A stretch of DNA of 64,000 nucleotides from Symbiodinium natans (GCA_905221605.1 CAJNDS010002412.1:955386-1019385); one strand, 5' to 3'; numbered from the stretch's first letter, positions 29,105 through 39,439 are shown. The notes: generated from the sequence alone by a model not told the origin. Numbers and translations: made by a program.

Positions 29105-29870
29105 TAGTAAACCCCCAGATTCCCGCAGATTGAGAGGAGAAGGTCATGCAGGGGCGGTTAGAGGAGGTTTCCTGAATGAACGCCCACTCCCAAAGCCCCA
29201 AGCACTCAGCTTCTGACCCTCGGTTTTAGGGTTTTTTGCTTTAGGGTTCAGGGCTTAGGTTCGCCAATGATACAGTATCCTGATGGTGGCAAGTTGGCGA
29301 ACTCAACCCTAACCCGAACACCGCCAAAGCAAAACGCCTCCGTCGATTTTGGCCGCTCTGAGCCACGCGCATTTCGCGCCTTGGGTTGCGCATTGGCAAC
29401 CCTCGGGTGCGACCAGTCTGTTCTACGGCTACAGGATGGCTCCAAAAGCAGCTGCTGTGCAATTTACACGTTTGTTAATCTACGATTTTAGTCTAAGAAC
29501 CCACAAAGAACTAAAGAGAACAATCCCTATATTATAGCCTATATTGCGCTTACAAGGACGATTATTGTTCATTTCTTGGTGGGTTCTTCCATTAAGCAAA
29601 GAGTGAAGCGAGCTTGTATGCCGTGATTGCTACATGCTGCCGTGGAGTTTCGTAAGGCCCTACATGAAGAGCTTGTCCGACTCTGCCTCATACCAGCTCC
29701 GATGGCGGGTGGCAGGAAGCCGTTCCGCAAATCTTCCTTAGGGGGGACTTAAAGATGAAACCCAAAAAGAGTTTAGGTCCAGATACCTAGGATTCTGGTG
29801 GGACAGGGTATAGAGGTTTCAACCCCGAAACCCTAAACCCTAGACCCTGTGCCGTTAACCCTAATGTTAG

Positions 29871-29958
29871 AGCTAATTTGGTCTCCAAGGTTCATGAATG
29901 CTTTGCACAGGCGCTTGTTCGTGTGCATGACGTCCTGGCAAGGGCGTTTGCGAGCTTA
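29871..29958 (+). CDS. Candidate exon
   Basis: AATGTTAG|A then ANLVSKVHECFAQALVRVHD, then VLARAFASL, to CTTA|GTGTAG. Confidence 0.32.
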
Positions 29959-30081
29959 GTGTAGGGGCTCAGGGCTTAGGGTGAAAGTGGGAGATGAAAT
30001 GTGTAGCAAGTTTGCAGAAGGAAGGGCTTAGAAAGGGGTCAGATTGAGGTTGCAAGTGGGCATTGATTTGATTCAACCAAG

Positions 30082-30160
30082 GGAGTCTCAGCTTCGAGCT
30101 TGCAAATCTCCCAGCCCCTGAAATCCAAGCTTCCTCGGCGTATTGCTTGGAGCATGGGCC
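30082..30160 (+). CDS. Candidate exon with GTAAGG donor
   Basis: CAACCAAG| then GVSASSLQISQPLKSKLPRR, then IAWSMG, to GGGCC|GTAAGG. The frame also stays open past the donor. Confidence 0.35.
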
Positions 30161-30242
30161 GTAAGGCTCAAGCATCGGCCCATTCACGCAGTTCTCCATG
30201 AGGTAGAAGCTGAGACTGTTCACCTCAGCTTCTACGATGATG

Positions 30243-30328
30243 CTTAAGGGGTATATTTAAGTAGCCCCCAAAAAAACGCTAAATAGCCCCTAAGGTCCCT
30301 CATAAGGGTCCCTCCTTTAGTCCCTCGA
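30243..30328 (-). mobile_element. Family K element, inverted copy
   Basis: Reverse complement of family K: AAGTAGCCCC ... AAGGTCCCTC ... GGGTCCCTCCTTTAGTCCC. Confidence 0.65.
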
Positions 30329-31039
30329 ATGATGCGGCGAGGACAAATTCATTCTTTTCCCGCGAGGCTTTGTCGCACTTCACCCATGATGCTATAGGAG
30401 TGGGACATGGTCTGGCCGGAACGTTAAGAGTATGAACTCTTGCACGCAAACTCCAATAACCCTAAACCCCAAACCCCAAACCCCAAACCCTACACCCTAC
30501 ACCCTAAACCCTAAGCCTATTTTTGTTGTTGGGGTAGCCCTGCGCGTCTAGACCCTTACACCGTGCACCCCCTTTTTAAAATTTGGGAACCCCTGAACCC
30601 CCGAAACCCCAAAACCTCCACCTGCTTCGAAGCCCTGCGGTGTTCAGGGCTCATAGCTTCAACTCTTGGCACATGAACCCCAAACCCTAAGCCCTAAACC
30701 CTATTGCGCCTCGTCGTCCTTGAGGGCCTTATGCCCCTGGATTTCCTGGCACGTCCTTGGGGACGACATGGGGGCTTGCGAAAATAGGGGACGCCTAAAA
30801 TAAACCCCAAGTAGTAGCATTCCCTTGTAATAAGGACCTCCAGAAGGATTCCCACCAATTTCGGGAACCGACACATGAACCCTAAAGGGGGTTAGGACTT
30901 GGAAGCAAGATCGTGGGGTACATGATCCTCACAAGACTACTCTAAACCCTAAACCGCCCAAACCCAAGCCCTAACCCCCATGCAGAGGTAGTAGTAGGAT
31001 AAGGTGCATGATTGGAGCATCTGACCCGAGGTTCAGGAC

Positions 31040-31155
31040 AAAACCCTAAACACCTAAACCCTAAACCCTAAGTAAACCCCTAAACCCCTAAACCCCTAAA
31101 CCCCAAACCCTAAACCCTAAACCCCTAAACCCCTGAACCCTAAACCCTAAACGGG
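31040..31155 (-). repeat. CCCTAAA/CCCCTAAA array
   Basis: About fifteen units with extra-C forms. Confidence 0.95.
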
Positions 31156-31199
31156 GCACCTGATTCCAACTTTGGGGGGCGGGGGGGGGTCCATTAGAA

Positions 31200-31282
31200 C
31201 TCTGAGGGTCGGCTGCTTGACGACGCATTCGAAGTCGGGCGCGCCAGGAACCGTGTGGTTGTGAAAGACGTTCCTGGGACAG
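31200..31282. other. Exon-like island open on both strands
   Basis: Outward arrays flank it. + reads GRLLDDAFEVGRARNRVVVK; minus reads CPRNVFHNHTVPGAPDFECV with a possible N-glycosylation site. Codon-position base composition does not decide: + is GC1-rich, minus GC3-rich. Confidence 0.35.
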
Positions 31283-31284
31283 GG

Positions 31285-31375
31285 CTTAGGGTTTAGGGTT
31301 TAGGGTTTAGGGTTTAGGGTTTAGGGTTTAGGGTTTAGGGTTTAGGGTTTAGGGTTTAGGGTTTAGGGTTTAGAC
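31285..31375 (+). repeat. TTTAGGG array
   Basis: Twelve perfect units. Confidence 0.98.
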
Positions 31376-31879
31376 CACCCGCCCAGCAGCCTCGCAACCA
31401 CACTGCAGGGATTGGTTCAAGGTTTAGGGTTTATCAGTTTACGGGGTTTATCGGGTTTAGGGCTTACAGGCTTATAGGGGTTTATGGGGTTTGGGGCTTA
31501 GGGCTGTTCAGGGTTTACAGGGTTTAGGGCGTTGAGTTAGCATAAACTAGGGAGCTATAACTACGTAACTTGAGGGATTAGGTCCTGGGGCTTTGGGTGG
31601 AGGCATGGTTTGCATGAGCTTTTGGGGTTGGAATACCCCAGGGTGGCTAAGCTTGGGGTTTAGGGTTTAGGGCTACGTGTCCGAACTGTCCTGACAAACC
31701 CTAAGCCTCTCTAAGCCCTTTCCCACTCACTTGCGCAGTCATCCTCAAAACCCCTGCCCGAACACAGCGGTGAACACCAGAAGCTGAGAAGATGGCGTCC
31801 GCCGCGCTGATCTCACAAGAGGCGCGGCAAAACATGACGCCTGTACCCAAACCCTTCTGAACTCCAAGCGAATTAAGTC

Positions 31880-31985
31880 GAGTCCCTTACGCGGAAGGGC
31901 TATGCTGACCGACAAACCCTGTTGAAGATTCTGTCTGTCCCCCCCGAATTGAAGGCTAGTGACGCGTCTTGTGGCAGCTTCCCTC
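31880..31985 (+). CDS. Candidate exon; antisense also open
   Basis: AGTCGAG| then SLTRKGYADRQTLLKILSVP, then PELKASDASCGSFPH and TGA. An 84-codon minus frame (31745-31999) overlaps, so the strand is uncertain. Confidence 0.27.
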
Positions 31986-32080
31986 ACTGAGTATGACAAC
32001 CCTGTGAAGCCTAGTCCTAAACCCTAAACCCTACACCCTACACCCTGAACACTCAACCCTCAACCCTAAACCCTAAACGC

Positions 32081-32184
32081 CCTCGTAGCCCATAGTTGGC
32101 AATGCCAATAAGGAGCAGGTGGGCGGTGATGGTCTCGTGCCACACTTCGCAGCGGCTCTCCTTGTTGTGTGGTTCTGAAGGGAG
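32081..32184 (-). CDS. Candidate exon with hydrophobic segment
   Basis: Minus frame open throughout the island (NKESRCEVWHETITAHLLLI, then GIANYGLRG). LLLIGIANYG could be part of a membrane helix. On + two frames are closed early and the third opens only in the second half. Confidence 0.3.
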
Positions 32185-32195
32185 GGGGGTTTAGG

Positions 32196-32370
32196 GTTTA
32201 GGGTTTAGGGTTCTTAAAGGAGGGGGTTTCGGGTTCAGGGTTTCAGGGGGTTCAAGGGGGTGTGTAAGCCAAGGTTCCCGAATAGTCCCCACTACTCCCT
32301 ATCCCTAAGCTTCCCTAAGGTTCCCTAGGTTACTACCCCCCATGAACCTCCCTCCCTTAAGAACCCTAAA
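32196..32370. mobile_element. Family F hairpin, copy 1
   Basis: Ends GGGTTCTTAAAGGAGGGGG and CTCCCTTAAGAACCC are inverted; inner CCTAAGCTTCCCTAAGGTTCCC matches 43.1-43.25 kb. Confidence 0.65.
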
Positions 32371-32372
32371 AC

Positions 32373-32549
32373 CTTGGCTGTGTTGGTAGGACGACCTGGA
32401 CAGGACCCAAACGTCTGAAGAGTTTGCAGAGGCATTTTTGGCCAAAGCGTCTGCGAAGCGATACTCGTAGCCTCGGCATTCAGCATCTTTGAGGCACTGC
32501 TGCTGGCAGTCATGCTGCAGCACGCCCCTCTCCACGATGCCTCGCCGTG
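32373..32549 (-). CDS. Candidate PAN/Apple-like domain exon
   Basis: Minus frame reads GIVERGVLQHDCQQQCLKDA, then ECRGYEYRF, then AKNASANSSDVWVLSRSS. The C-x3-C-x5-C-x-G-Y-x-Y spacing is typical of PAN/Apple domains in secreted adhesion-type proteins. It ends at AGCCAAG|GTTTTA. A + frame in the same DNA is open too (FAEAFLAKASAKRY), so the family call rests on the cysteine pattern. Confidence 0.42.
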
Positions 32550-32824
32550 GGACGATCTCCATGTCGTCTTTCCTCGGTTATCATTGTTTTCAGGATTGTG
32601 GGCTGCGTGCCTTACACTTCTCGGGTGCTGATATCATGTGGGCCCTGCTAGACGCCAACCCTAAACCCTAAACCCTAAACCCTCAACCCTTAACCCTAAA
32701 CCCTAAACCCCAACATGCGCTCTGAAGCCTTTCGGTGCCCGCAACTCGAACGCCATGGGCTGCTGCCGAGAAGCCTGCTCGAGCGGCAGACTGTGCTGAG
32801 GCCGAGGCTCCTTGGCTCTAGTCT

Positions 32825-32930
32825 AGGGTTTAGGGTTTAGGGTTTAGGGTTTAGGGTTTAGGGTTGAGGGTTGAGGGTTGAGGGTTGAGGGTTTAGGGCT
32901 GAGGGTTGAGGGTTGAGGTCTAGGGCCGCT
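32825..32930 (+). repeat. TTTAGGG then TTGAGGG array
   Basis: Five TTTAGGG units, then about ten dominated by TTGAGGG: another locally spread variant. Confidence 0.95.
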
Positions 32931-33077
32931 TGTGGTGCTTGGGTTTAGGACTTGGGGCTTCTGAGGGTCCTGAGGGTTTAGGATTTGTACCTATTTGCCA
33001 ACTCCTACAAGCTTGCGGTCTCTGCTACGGTCCCCTCATGCTTGCGGGCACCCACAGGGCCCAGAACCTAAGACCAA

Positions 33078-33200
33078 CAACCCTAAACCCTAAATAAACC
33101 CTAAACCCTAAACCCTAAACCCTAAACCCTAAACCCTAAACCCTTTTTTGCACAGGCTTGTCTCAACCCTAAACCCTAAACCCTAAACCCTAGACCCTAG
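33078..33200 (-). repeat. CCCTAAA arrays around TTTTTTGCACAGGC
   Basis: Two arrays separated by CCCTTTTTTGCACAGGCTTG. The same tail after an array occurs near 47.5, 48.85 and 55.88 kb and looks like a 3' splice site. Confidence 0.9.
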
Positions 33201-33364
33201 GCTCCCAGCACCGAGCCGCAGGAAAGTGATGTCATCATCGTCCTGTTTCAGACGCCGCTCGCTGCCTCCTTCGGCACCGGACGTGGAACTCTGCAAGTGC
33301 CAGCTCCTGGTCAAGGGTCTTCGGGGGCTATCCTACCCACCCTAGGTTCCCCGCATAGTGACTC

Positions 33365-33440
33365 TAAACCCTAAACCCTAAACCCTAAACCCTAAACCCT
33401 AAACCCTAAACCCTAAACCCTAAACCCTAAACCCTAGATG
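33365..33440 (-). repeat. CCCTAAA array
   Basis: Ten perfect units. Confidence 0.97.
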
Positions 33441-33664
33441 CTTTAGCGGCTTCGGGTCGGGGTGCCCTCAAATCGACGTCCCAAACCCAAAGCCCGAAGT
33501 TTTGGGGTGTAGGGTTTAGGGGGCAGAAGTGCCCATCAAACGCAACGCACCAGCCCTTAAACCCTTGAAACCTAGGAGAGCCCCCCCGCTCCTCGCCCCC
33601 AAACCTCAAACCATCCCAGACCCCAGGGCCCCATCGCCCTGGATTCAGAGATATTCACCCCAAG

Positions 33665-33755
33665 CCCTAAACCCTAAACCCTAAACCCGTAGCCCTAAGC
33701 CCTAAACCCTAAACCCTAAACCCTAAACCCTAAACCCTAAACCCTAAACCCTGGT
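33665..33755 (-). repeat. CCCTAAA array
   Basis: Twelve units with CCCGTAG/CCCTAAG in the middle. Confidence 0.96.
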
Positions 33756-33857
33756 GCTGACCGGTCCGAGGGTCCTGACAGTTGGAGGCCGCGGAAGGAC
33801 CTCGGTTCGGGTCGACTTCCTTTCCAACGTCTTCCCCACCCCACCCACCCACCCACG

Positions 33858-33990
33858 GTTTAGGTTTAGGGTTTAGGGTTTAGGGTTCAGGGTTTAGGGT
33901 TTAGGGTTTAGGGTTTAGGGTTTAGGGTGTAGGGTTTAGGGCTTAGGGTTTGGGGTTGAGGGTTTTGGGTTTAGGGTTTGGGGACCCGAT
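33858..33990 (+). repeat. TTTAGGG array
   Basis: About seventeen units, degenerate at the right edge; with the 33665 array it brackets a 102-bp island. Confidence 0.95.
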
Positions 33991-34286
33991 GGGGAGATGC
34001 TCCTAAGTAGTAAGATCCTTACCGCAGGGAAAGGGGTTTGGCAAGTCAAGAGGGGGTTCAGGCTTCACATGGAGGAAGGTTGTTGCAAAACCCTAACCCC
34101 TAAACCCTAAACCCTAACCCTGGTAGGAATTGGACGGCCTAAAGCCTTACAGCTGTGGCTGCCCCCTAAACCCTTGGCAACAGGGTTTAGGGTTTCGGTT
34201 TTAGGATCTAGGAAACGAACCCTTGTACCCTGAACTTGAAACACCCTGAACCTCCCCAAAGCCTCGGAGAAGAAACATGCACTCAC

Positions 34287-34673
34287 CTAGCTTGTGTCTT
34301 TTTTTGAGACGATACTTGGCAACACGTCTCTTCTTGGATTCGCGCTTTAGCATGCGCAACACAGATCCAGCTTTTGTGCGCCGTGCAGCTTTCCGAACCC
34401 ACGGCTGGCCGTGTCCGAACCAGTTTCTTCTGCATCTTCCAGCACCACTTGTCTGGGCTTTAGAAGATTTAAGGTGCTTAGCTTTCCGAACCCAGTCTGG
34501 GGCATCCACGCCCTGAAAGTAGTCCAATTCCTTGGCACGTCGAAGTTGGCGATCGCTGTCTGCCAATCTCTTCTTGTCCGACAAAATCGCTGCATCGCCA
34601 TCTGTGCTTGCCAGGATCAACGAAATGATCCGCGCTGTACCAGGGGCAAGCCAAGTTTGAATCTAAGGCCGGC
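34287..34673 (-). CDS. Candidate exon, strongly basic, 129 codons
   Basis: Largest open frame in the window with good splice signals on both sides: CTAGTGCAG|GCC upstream and AGCTAG|GTGAGT downstream. It includes RIISLILASTDGDAAILSDK, later LKRESKKRRVAKYRLKKRHK, and a repeated WVRKA(K/A) motif. Basic stretches suggest nucleic-acid binding or a nuclear/nucleolar signal, but no family is recognised. ORFs of this length are expected by chance here; the paired splice sites raise it above that. Confidence 0.42.
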
Positions 34674-34701
34674 CTGCACTAGAGGCTCTAAGCCTCACCT
34701 G

Positions 34702-34729
34702 TCTAAACCCTAAACTCTAAACCCTAAAC
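34702..34729 (-). repeat. 28-bp telomeric insert with flanking CACCTG
   Basis: Exactly four CCCTAAA-type units between direct repeats CACCTG (34696-34701 and 34730-34735). Confidence 0.85.
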
Positions 34730-34767
34730 CACCTGGCGGCCCGAACTACATAAGCCTCTCTTCTGGT

Positions 34768-34896
34768 AGCTACATTGCTACATGGTCCCTTAATATGGGC
34801 GCTTAAATGGAACCCCAAACCCTATAGAACCCAAGGGCCCATATTTCAGAACCCTTTAAAGAAGGTAAGGGGACCCCATTTAGGGACCATGTAGCC
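34768..34896. mobile_element. Family H hairpin, copy 3
   Basis: CTACATGGTCCCTTAATATGG on the left; AAGGGGACC...GGGACCATGTAG on the right: perfect inverted ends of about 16 bp. Confidence 0.75.
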
Positions 34897-34949
34897 AAAA
34901 TTGAGCCTTCTGTTGGGTAGGGAGGGTGTGTCGCAGCAAGTACGGGAAC

Positions 34950-35055
34950 CCTAAGCCCTAAGCCCTGAGCCCTAAGCCCTAAACCCTAAACCCTGAACCC
35001 TAAACCCTAAACCCTAAACTCTAAACCCTAAACCCTAATTAAACCCTAAACCCTC
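34950..35055 (-). repeat. CCCTAAG/CCCTAAA array
   Basis: CCCTAAG units first, then CCCTAAA. Confidence 0.94.
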
Positions 35056-35057
35056 CC

Positions 35058-35167
35058 CCACCCAAGATGGAGCCCCAGGAGCTGTGACCAGGAAGGTGGC
35101 GACGAGCGCCAGAAGAATGGCGGCCACCATGGCCCAGCGCGCAAACCAAGGCCTTTGCAGTTCTCTT
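35058..35167 (-). CDS. Candidate exon encoding a membrane anchor
   Basis: Minus frame reads RPWFARWAMVAAILLALVAT, then FLVTAPGAPSW: a 20-residue hydrophobic stretch with Arg before and Pro after, as in a signal peptide or signal anchor. It ends at TCTTGG|GTGGGG. Lying upstream, on minus, of the basic and PAN-like exons, it could be the 5' part of one secreted or membrane protein gene. The + strand is open as a hydrophilic reading. Confidence 0.38.
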
Positions 35168-35635
35168 GAAGGTTTAGGGTTTAGGGTTTAGGGTTTAGGG
35201 TTGGAATCTCGCACTCGCTGGGTTTCGGGTTCGGGTTCGGGGTTTAGGAGTCTGTGAAGGCTTTGGGTGGGGTTCAGTAGGGTTTGATTTTTTGGGTGGG
35301 GTTAACGGAACGGTCTCGAGTTCATCCCCATGAAAGAACACGCAATGCACATGCACTTATACTTTCAGAAAACAACATGTTTCTGTACACATACACATAC
35401 ATGTATATGTCTAGAGGCTCGCCAATATCGAGATATAGACAACCGCGAAGCCAAACTTGTAACCCTAAATTAAACCCCATGTACGTAACCAAAAATGCTG
35501 CACCAAAACCCTAAACCCTTATAAACCCTAAACCCTAAACCCTAAACCGTAACCCTAAACCTAAACCCTAAACCCCGCCTGGGGGATGCCATCTCCGCAG
35601 CTGCAGGCAGCGGCATCAGAGGCTCTTGACAGGGG

Positions 35636-35765
35636 GCCCTGAGACCCTCCTTACCTACAGTCTTATGGGATTCTACCAAACCCTAAACCCTAAACCCTAA
35701 ACCCTGCGATTGTACCTACTAGTCGAGGGTAGTTGCTGCCAAACTGTAGCTAAATGGAGTCCCAG
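35636..35765. mobile_element. Family B element with insert and 9-bp duplication
   Basis: A CCCTAAA insert (about 35678-35707) is flanked by GATTCTACC and GATTGTACC in the loop region. Intact copies have a single GTTATACC there. Confidence 0.75.
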
Positions 35766-35839
35766 GGCTTCCGTTATTCTGAACTCCTTGGGCTTTAAGG
35801 TTTTTGGATTGAGGATTCACCTATCGAGCCTTAGGGGGT

Positions 35840-35915
35840 TGGGGTTTAGGGTTTAGGGTTTAGGGTTTCGGGATTAGGGTTTCGGGTTTCGGGTTTCGGG
35901 TTTAGGGTTTAGGGT
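35840..35915 (+). repeat. TTTAGGG/TTTCGGG array
   Basis: TTTAGGG at both ends, four TTTCGGG in the middle. Confidence 0.94.
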
Positions 35916-36060
35916 CTGTAGCCTTGAACATCCGACAAGTGTCGGGGTTTGGGCTGTTCAGGGGTCTTGGGGATCCTGGGGGCTCTGGTGCGTGGGACAG
36001 CCGTAGCTTGGGCCTAAATCCCGAAATCCATAAACCTTGTAGGACCTACATGAGCTACAA

Positions 36061-36122
36061 TAACCCTAAACCCTAAACCCTAAACCCTAAACCCTAAACC
36101 CTAAACCCTAAACCCTAAACTT
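36061..36122 (-). repeat. CCCTAAA array
   Basis: Eight perfect units. Confidence 0.97.
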
Positions 36123-36225
36123 ACCCCACCCCTTAAAGAAGGCGTCTTCTGATTTCATGGCCTTGTGCCTCGGGGGGCTTGTCAATCTCTGCCAGACACT
36201 CTGGGAAGCTTCGCTTCTGGTCCTC
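36123..36225. other. Exon-like island open on both strands
   Basis: Between two CCCTAAA arrays. Minus reads EDQKRSFPECLAEIDKPPEA; + reads ASSDFMALCLGGLVNLCQTL. Strand undecidable by eye. Confidence 0.3.
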
Positions 36226-36300
36226 ACCCTAAACCCTAAACCCTAAACCCTAAGCCCTCAACCCTAAACCCTAAACCCTAAACCCTAAACCCTGAACCCC
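36225..36300 (-). repeat. CCCTAAA array
   Basis: About ten units including CCCTCAA. Confidence 0.95.
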
Positions 36301-37621
36301 AACCTCAGACTTTCCTGGCCCAGGAGGCGAAAGACTTCTCTTGTTGCGGGCTTGTTTCGGGAAAAGTTATTTTTCGGGGTTCACACGTAAAAGACCTAAA
36401 GGCGGTAAAGCAAAACAAAGCACCAAACACGATGAACTTCGGATGTGTGGCTTGAATTTTTGTGAGTCTACCAAAGGATTGACTTCTGTCCCGAACAAGA
36501 CGCCCTGAAACCCCAAACCTCAAACCCCAAATCCTAAACCCCACCCTAAACCCTGGATTTGGCACTTTAAGGTCTTGAAACCTAAAGCAAAGAGTTTGGG
36601 GCTTGTGGGATTTGCTTGACTTAGGATTTAAGATGGAGCCGGCTTCCTCAACGCTGGCCGCTGGACCTTAGGGGCCCCCGTCAAATCAGTCCAAACACCC
36701 TCACCTCTACACCCTAGCGACCCGAAACCCTAAACTCCAAACTCCTAAACTCCTAAACCCTAGACCCCTAAAGTCCTAAAGTCCTAAACTCCTAAAGTCC
36801 TGAACCCTAAAGATTCCGCGATCCTGAGCTGCGGACGCGGCTGTCCAGCTCCCATGTGCGGCCGGGCGGTGGGACCTTACCAAAGACTGCGTGATTGGGA
36901 CTGGGGTTTGCGTAAGGCTCCATCGAGACAGGAAGCTTTCAAGAACCCGAAGCCCGAAACCCCATACCCTAAACTGTGTTCTGTTGCAATCTAGGGGTAT
37001 TCAGGGTTTAGGAGTGCGGAAGGTTTGCTATGGACTGGCTGGTCTAAGCATTTCAGGGGGTCCAGAGGGGTTTTTGACTGCACCCCAATGAACCCTAAAA
37101 TTCGGGTCATACACCCTGACTACCATAATCCCTTGTAAGTCACATAACCACCAAAGGAAAATACACTTGTCCAGCAGTAAATGGCTAATATTAATTCGGT
37201 TTCTGTATGAGCCTTTCAGAGGCCCAACACACGCCTTGAAACCTTTTCGTAGCAGCACGGCTAACCCTGACCGAAACCCTCACATCTTCATCCCGGATCC
37301 TATAGGCCCCAAATAGCCCAAGGTAAGTAATACACACCGACTTTAGGCCCCAATGTAGGTCCTATGTTGTATCCTTGCAGCCCAAAGGAGATCAGATCCC
37401 AAACCCCACAACGCAAGAAACTAACCGCAAACGCCTGGGCCATTCTTTGAAGGGCGGGCACCTCCCAAGACACTCAAAACTCTAGACCCTAAACCCTAAA
37501 CACTACCAAACCCAAAAAACGCCCCCCCCAAAGTGCTCCCCTTCCTTTTCGACATCGCCTGCAAGATCTGGCCCTGGCGTAGCAGCGCCAGTGCAGAGCC
37601 CAGCGGAGGAGGGACGTATAT

Positions 37622-37776
37622 CTTACTTCTCCAATAACCACTGGGGTTCAGGGTCTAGGGTTTAGGGTTTAGGGTTCAGGGTTTAGGGTTTAGGGTTTAG
37701 GGAAAGGTTAAACTTTAATATTTCTACTAAATAAGGAAACACAAAAAGTTTAAAGTTCAACTAAGGGCGAAGTAAG
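37622..37776. mobile_element. Family M element with telomeric insert
   Basis: CTTACTTCTCCAATAACC on the left and GGGCGAAGTAAG on the right, as at 20.5 kb, but with 56 bp of telomeric repeat at 37647-37702 after GGGG. Confidence 0.85.
37647..37702 (+). repeat. Eight-unit telomeric insert
   Basis: Exactly 8 heptamers (TTCAGGG, TCTAGGG, TTTAGGG...). Outside it the element matches the empty copy closely. Confidence 0.93.
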
Positions 37777-37794
37777 AATGTTGAGGGCTGAGGC

Positions 37795-37896
37795 GAGGGT
37801 TTAGGGTTTAGGGTTCAAGGGTTTAAGGGTTTAGGGTTTAGGGTTTAGGGGTTTAGGGGTTTAGGTTTTTTTTTTTTTTTTTTGGGGGGGGGGGGG
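37795..37896 (+). repeat. TTTAGGG array with T18-G13 junction
   Basis: Degenerate TTTAGGG, then T18 (37866-37883), then G13 (37884-37896). Confidence 0.95.
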
Positions 37897-38040
37897 TTTA
37901 GGGGTTTTGGGGTTTAGGTCTAGGTGTACCATCATCTCTTTCGTCACCATCTGGTCGCGCAGTATCTCGAAAAAAAACACCTCTGAAGGTCAGCATTGCA
38001 ATGGGTGAATGGGTGCTTGCTGCTGTGCCACTTTCTGTTG

Positions 38041-38115
38041 CCCTAAACCCCAAACCCTAAACCCTAAACCCTGAACCCTAAACCCTAAACCCTAAACCTT
38101 AAACCCTAAACCCCT
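38041..38115 (-). repeat. CCCTAAA array
   Basis: About ten units. Confidence 0.95.
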
Positions 38116-38435
38116 ACGTGTGATTTTGTTCAGCAAGATCTTGGATCTGCATCATCATCTCGCATATCCTGGGCAGGGAACTATTTCTCGTGCGTCTGGC
38201 AAAACTTTTAACTACAGAGCCCTCAGGAACTTGGACCTGACTGGCCTCCATGTCTTGTGGGTTTAGGGTTCAGGGTTCAGGGTTTAGGGTTTAGGGTTTA
38301 GGGTTTAGGGTGGAGTTCACAAGAATCAGACTCACGGAGACTTCAACGCACGATGATAGCTCTCGCTCACATGAAGACAACATGGCATGCAGCCAAACAG
38401 ATGCGAGAAACCATGAACCACAAAAAAGGACTGTG

Positions 38436-38560
38436 CCCTCTATACTACTATGATACCTATCAGGATAACCAGGATAACCCTAAACCCTAAACCCTAAACC
38501 CTAAACCCTAAACCCTAAACCCTAAACCCTCTTAGGACACATGCCCTTAAAGTTGAAGGG
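38436..38560. mobile_element. Family C remnant with CCCTAAA insert
   Basis: CTATACTACTATGATACC core, then a short AGGATAACC duplication and CCCTAAA array (38475-38530), then CTCTTAGGACACATG. Confidence 0.5.
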
Positions 38561-38684
38561 AAATCAGCGCGAGTCCATCCTCCTTTGGGCCTACACTCTT
38601 TACACGCGCGCTGCCCCAGCAATTTGCCGGCTCCACCCGCGTGCGTGGGTGTCGGAGTAGCTTGGCCGCCGAACTCCACAAACC

Positions 38685-38815
38685 TTAAACCTTAAACCCT
38701 AAACCCTAAACTCCAAACTCCCTAAACCCTAAACCCCCCCCCCCCCTAACCCCTCTAAACTCTAAACCCCCCTAAACACCCTATAAACCCCCTAAACCCC
38801 CTAAACCCTAACAGA
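38685..38815 (-). repeat. CCCTAAA/CCCCCTAAA region
   Basis: Includes C13 and CCCCTAAAC variants. Confidence 0.9.
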
Positions 38816-38883
38816 CACAAACACACAAGCTTCTCTCCACCAGCATTTTTCCAAGCCAGAAAAAAGTGTTTCCGCTGCCTTCT

Positions 38884-38999
38884 ACTAGACCCAAGAGCAA
38901 CTGAGGAGTGAACGGGGTACCCTTTTTGGCTTAAAGGAGCTTCTCCGGGAACCTAAACCCTGAAAAAAATGGAGTAAGGGCCTACTCTGGGTCCTGGTA
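38884..38999. mobile_element. Family J element, copy 3
   Basis: AGACCCAAGAGCAACTGAGG ... AAGGGCCTACTCTGGGTCC. Confidence 0.65.
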
Positions 39000-39439
39000 G
39001 CCCTAAACCCTAAACCCTATCCATAAAAAAACCAAAAACACACAAAAAAAGGCCCTAAGGTCCGAGTCGAAGATGCAGGCACGTGAAGTCCGGCTCCAAG
39101 CCGAAACTCCGGGGGCTTCGCCCAAAGGTGTCGATGTCGGTATTGTATTTAATGGAAATGCGCGAATTATGGTGTGCCCTGCCAGGGTTGACCATCGGGT
39201 TGTTGGCATCCGGGAACCCTTACACACTAGATGGGGTTTAGGGGTTTAGGGCAGAGACCCAAAAGTTCGTGTGTCAAAAAAAGAAGGGTTAAGGGTTTAG
39301 TGTCTAGGGTCTAGGGACTATAGGGTTTAGGGATTAGGGCTTAGGATTTTGGCGCCCAGCCAGATCAGGGGGCGTAAAGTGTATGCAAACTCAAACCTGT
39401 ACTAAACCTGAACAGCAGGCCAACACAGAACGCAACAAG

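Noticed and set aside
34885-34910. Resemblance to the dinoflagellate spliced leader (GTAGCCA...)
   Set aside because: Only the first seven bases agree; the rest does not, and it is the edge of a family H hairpin.
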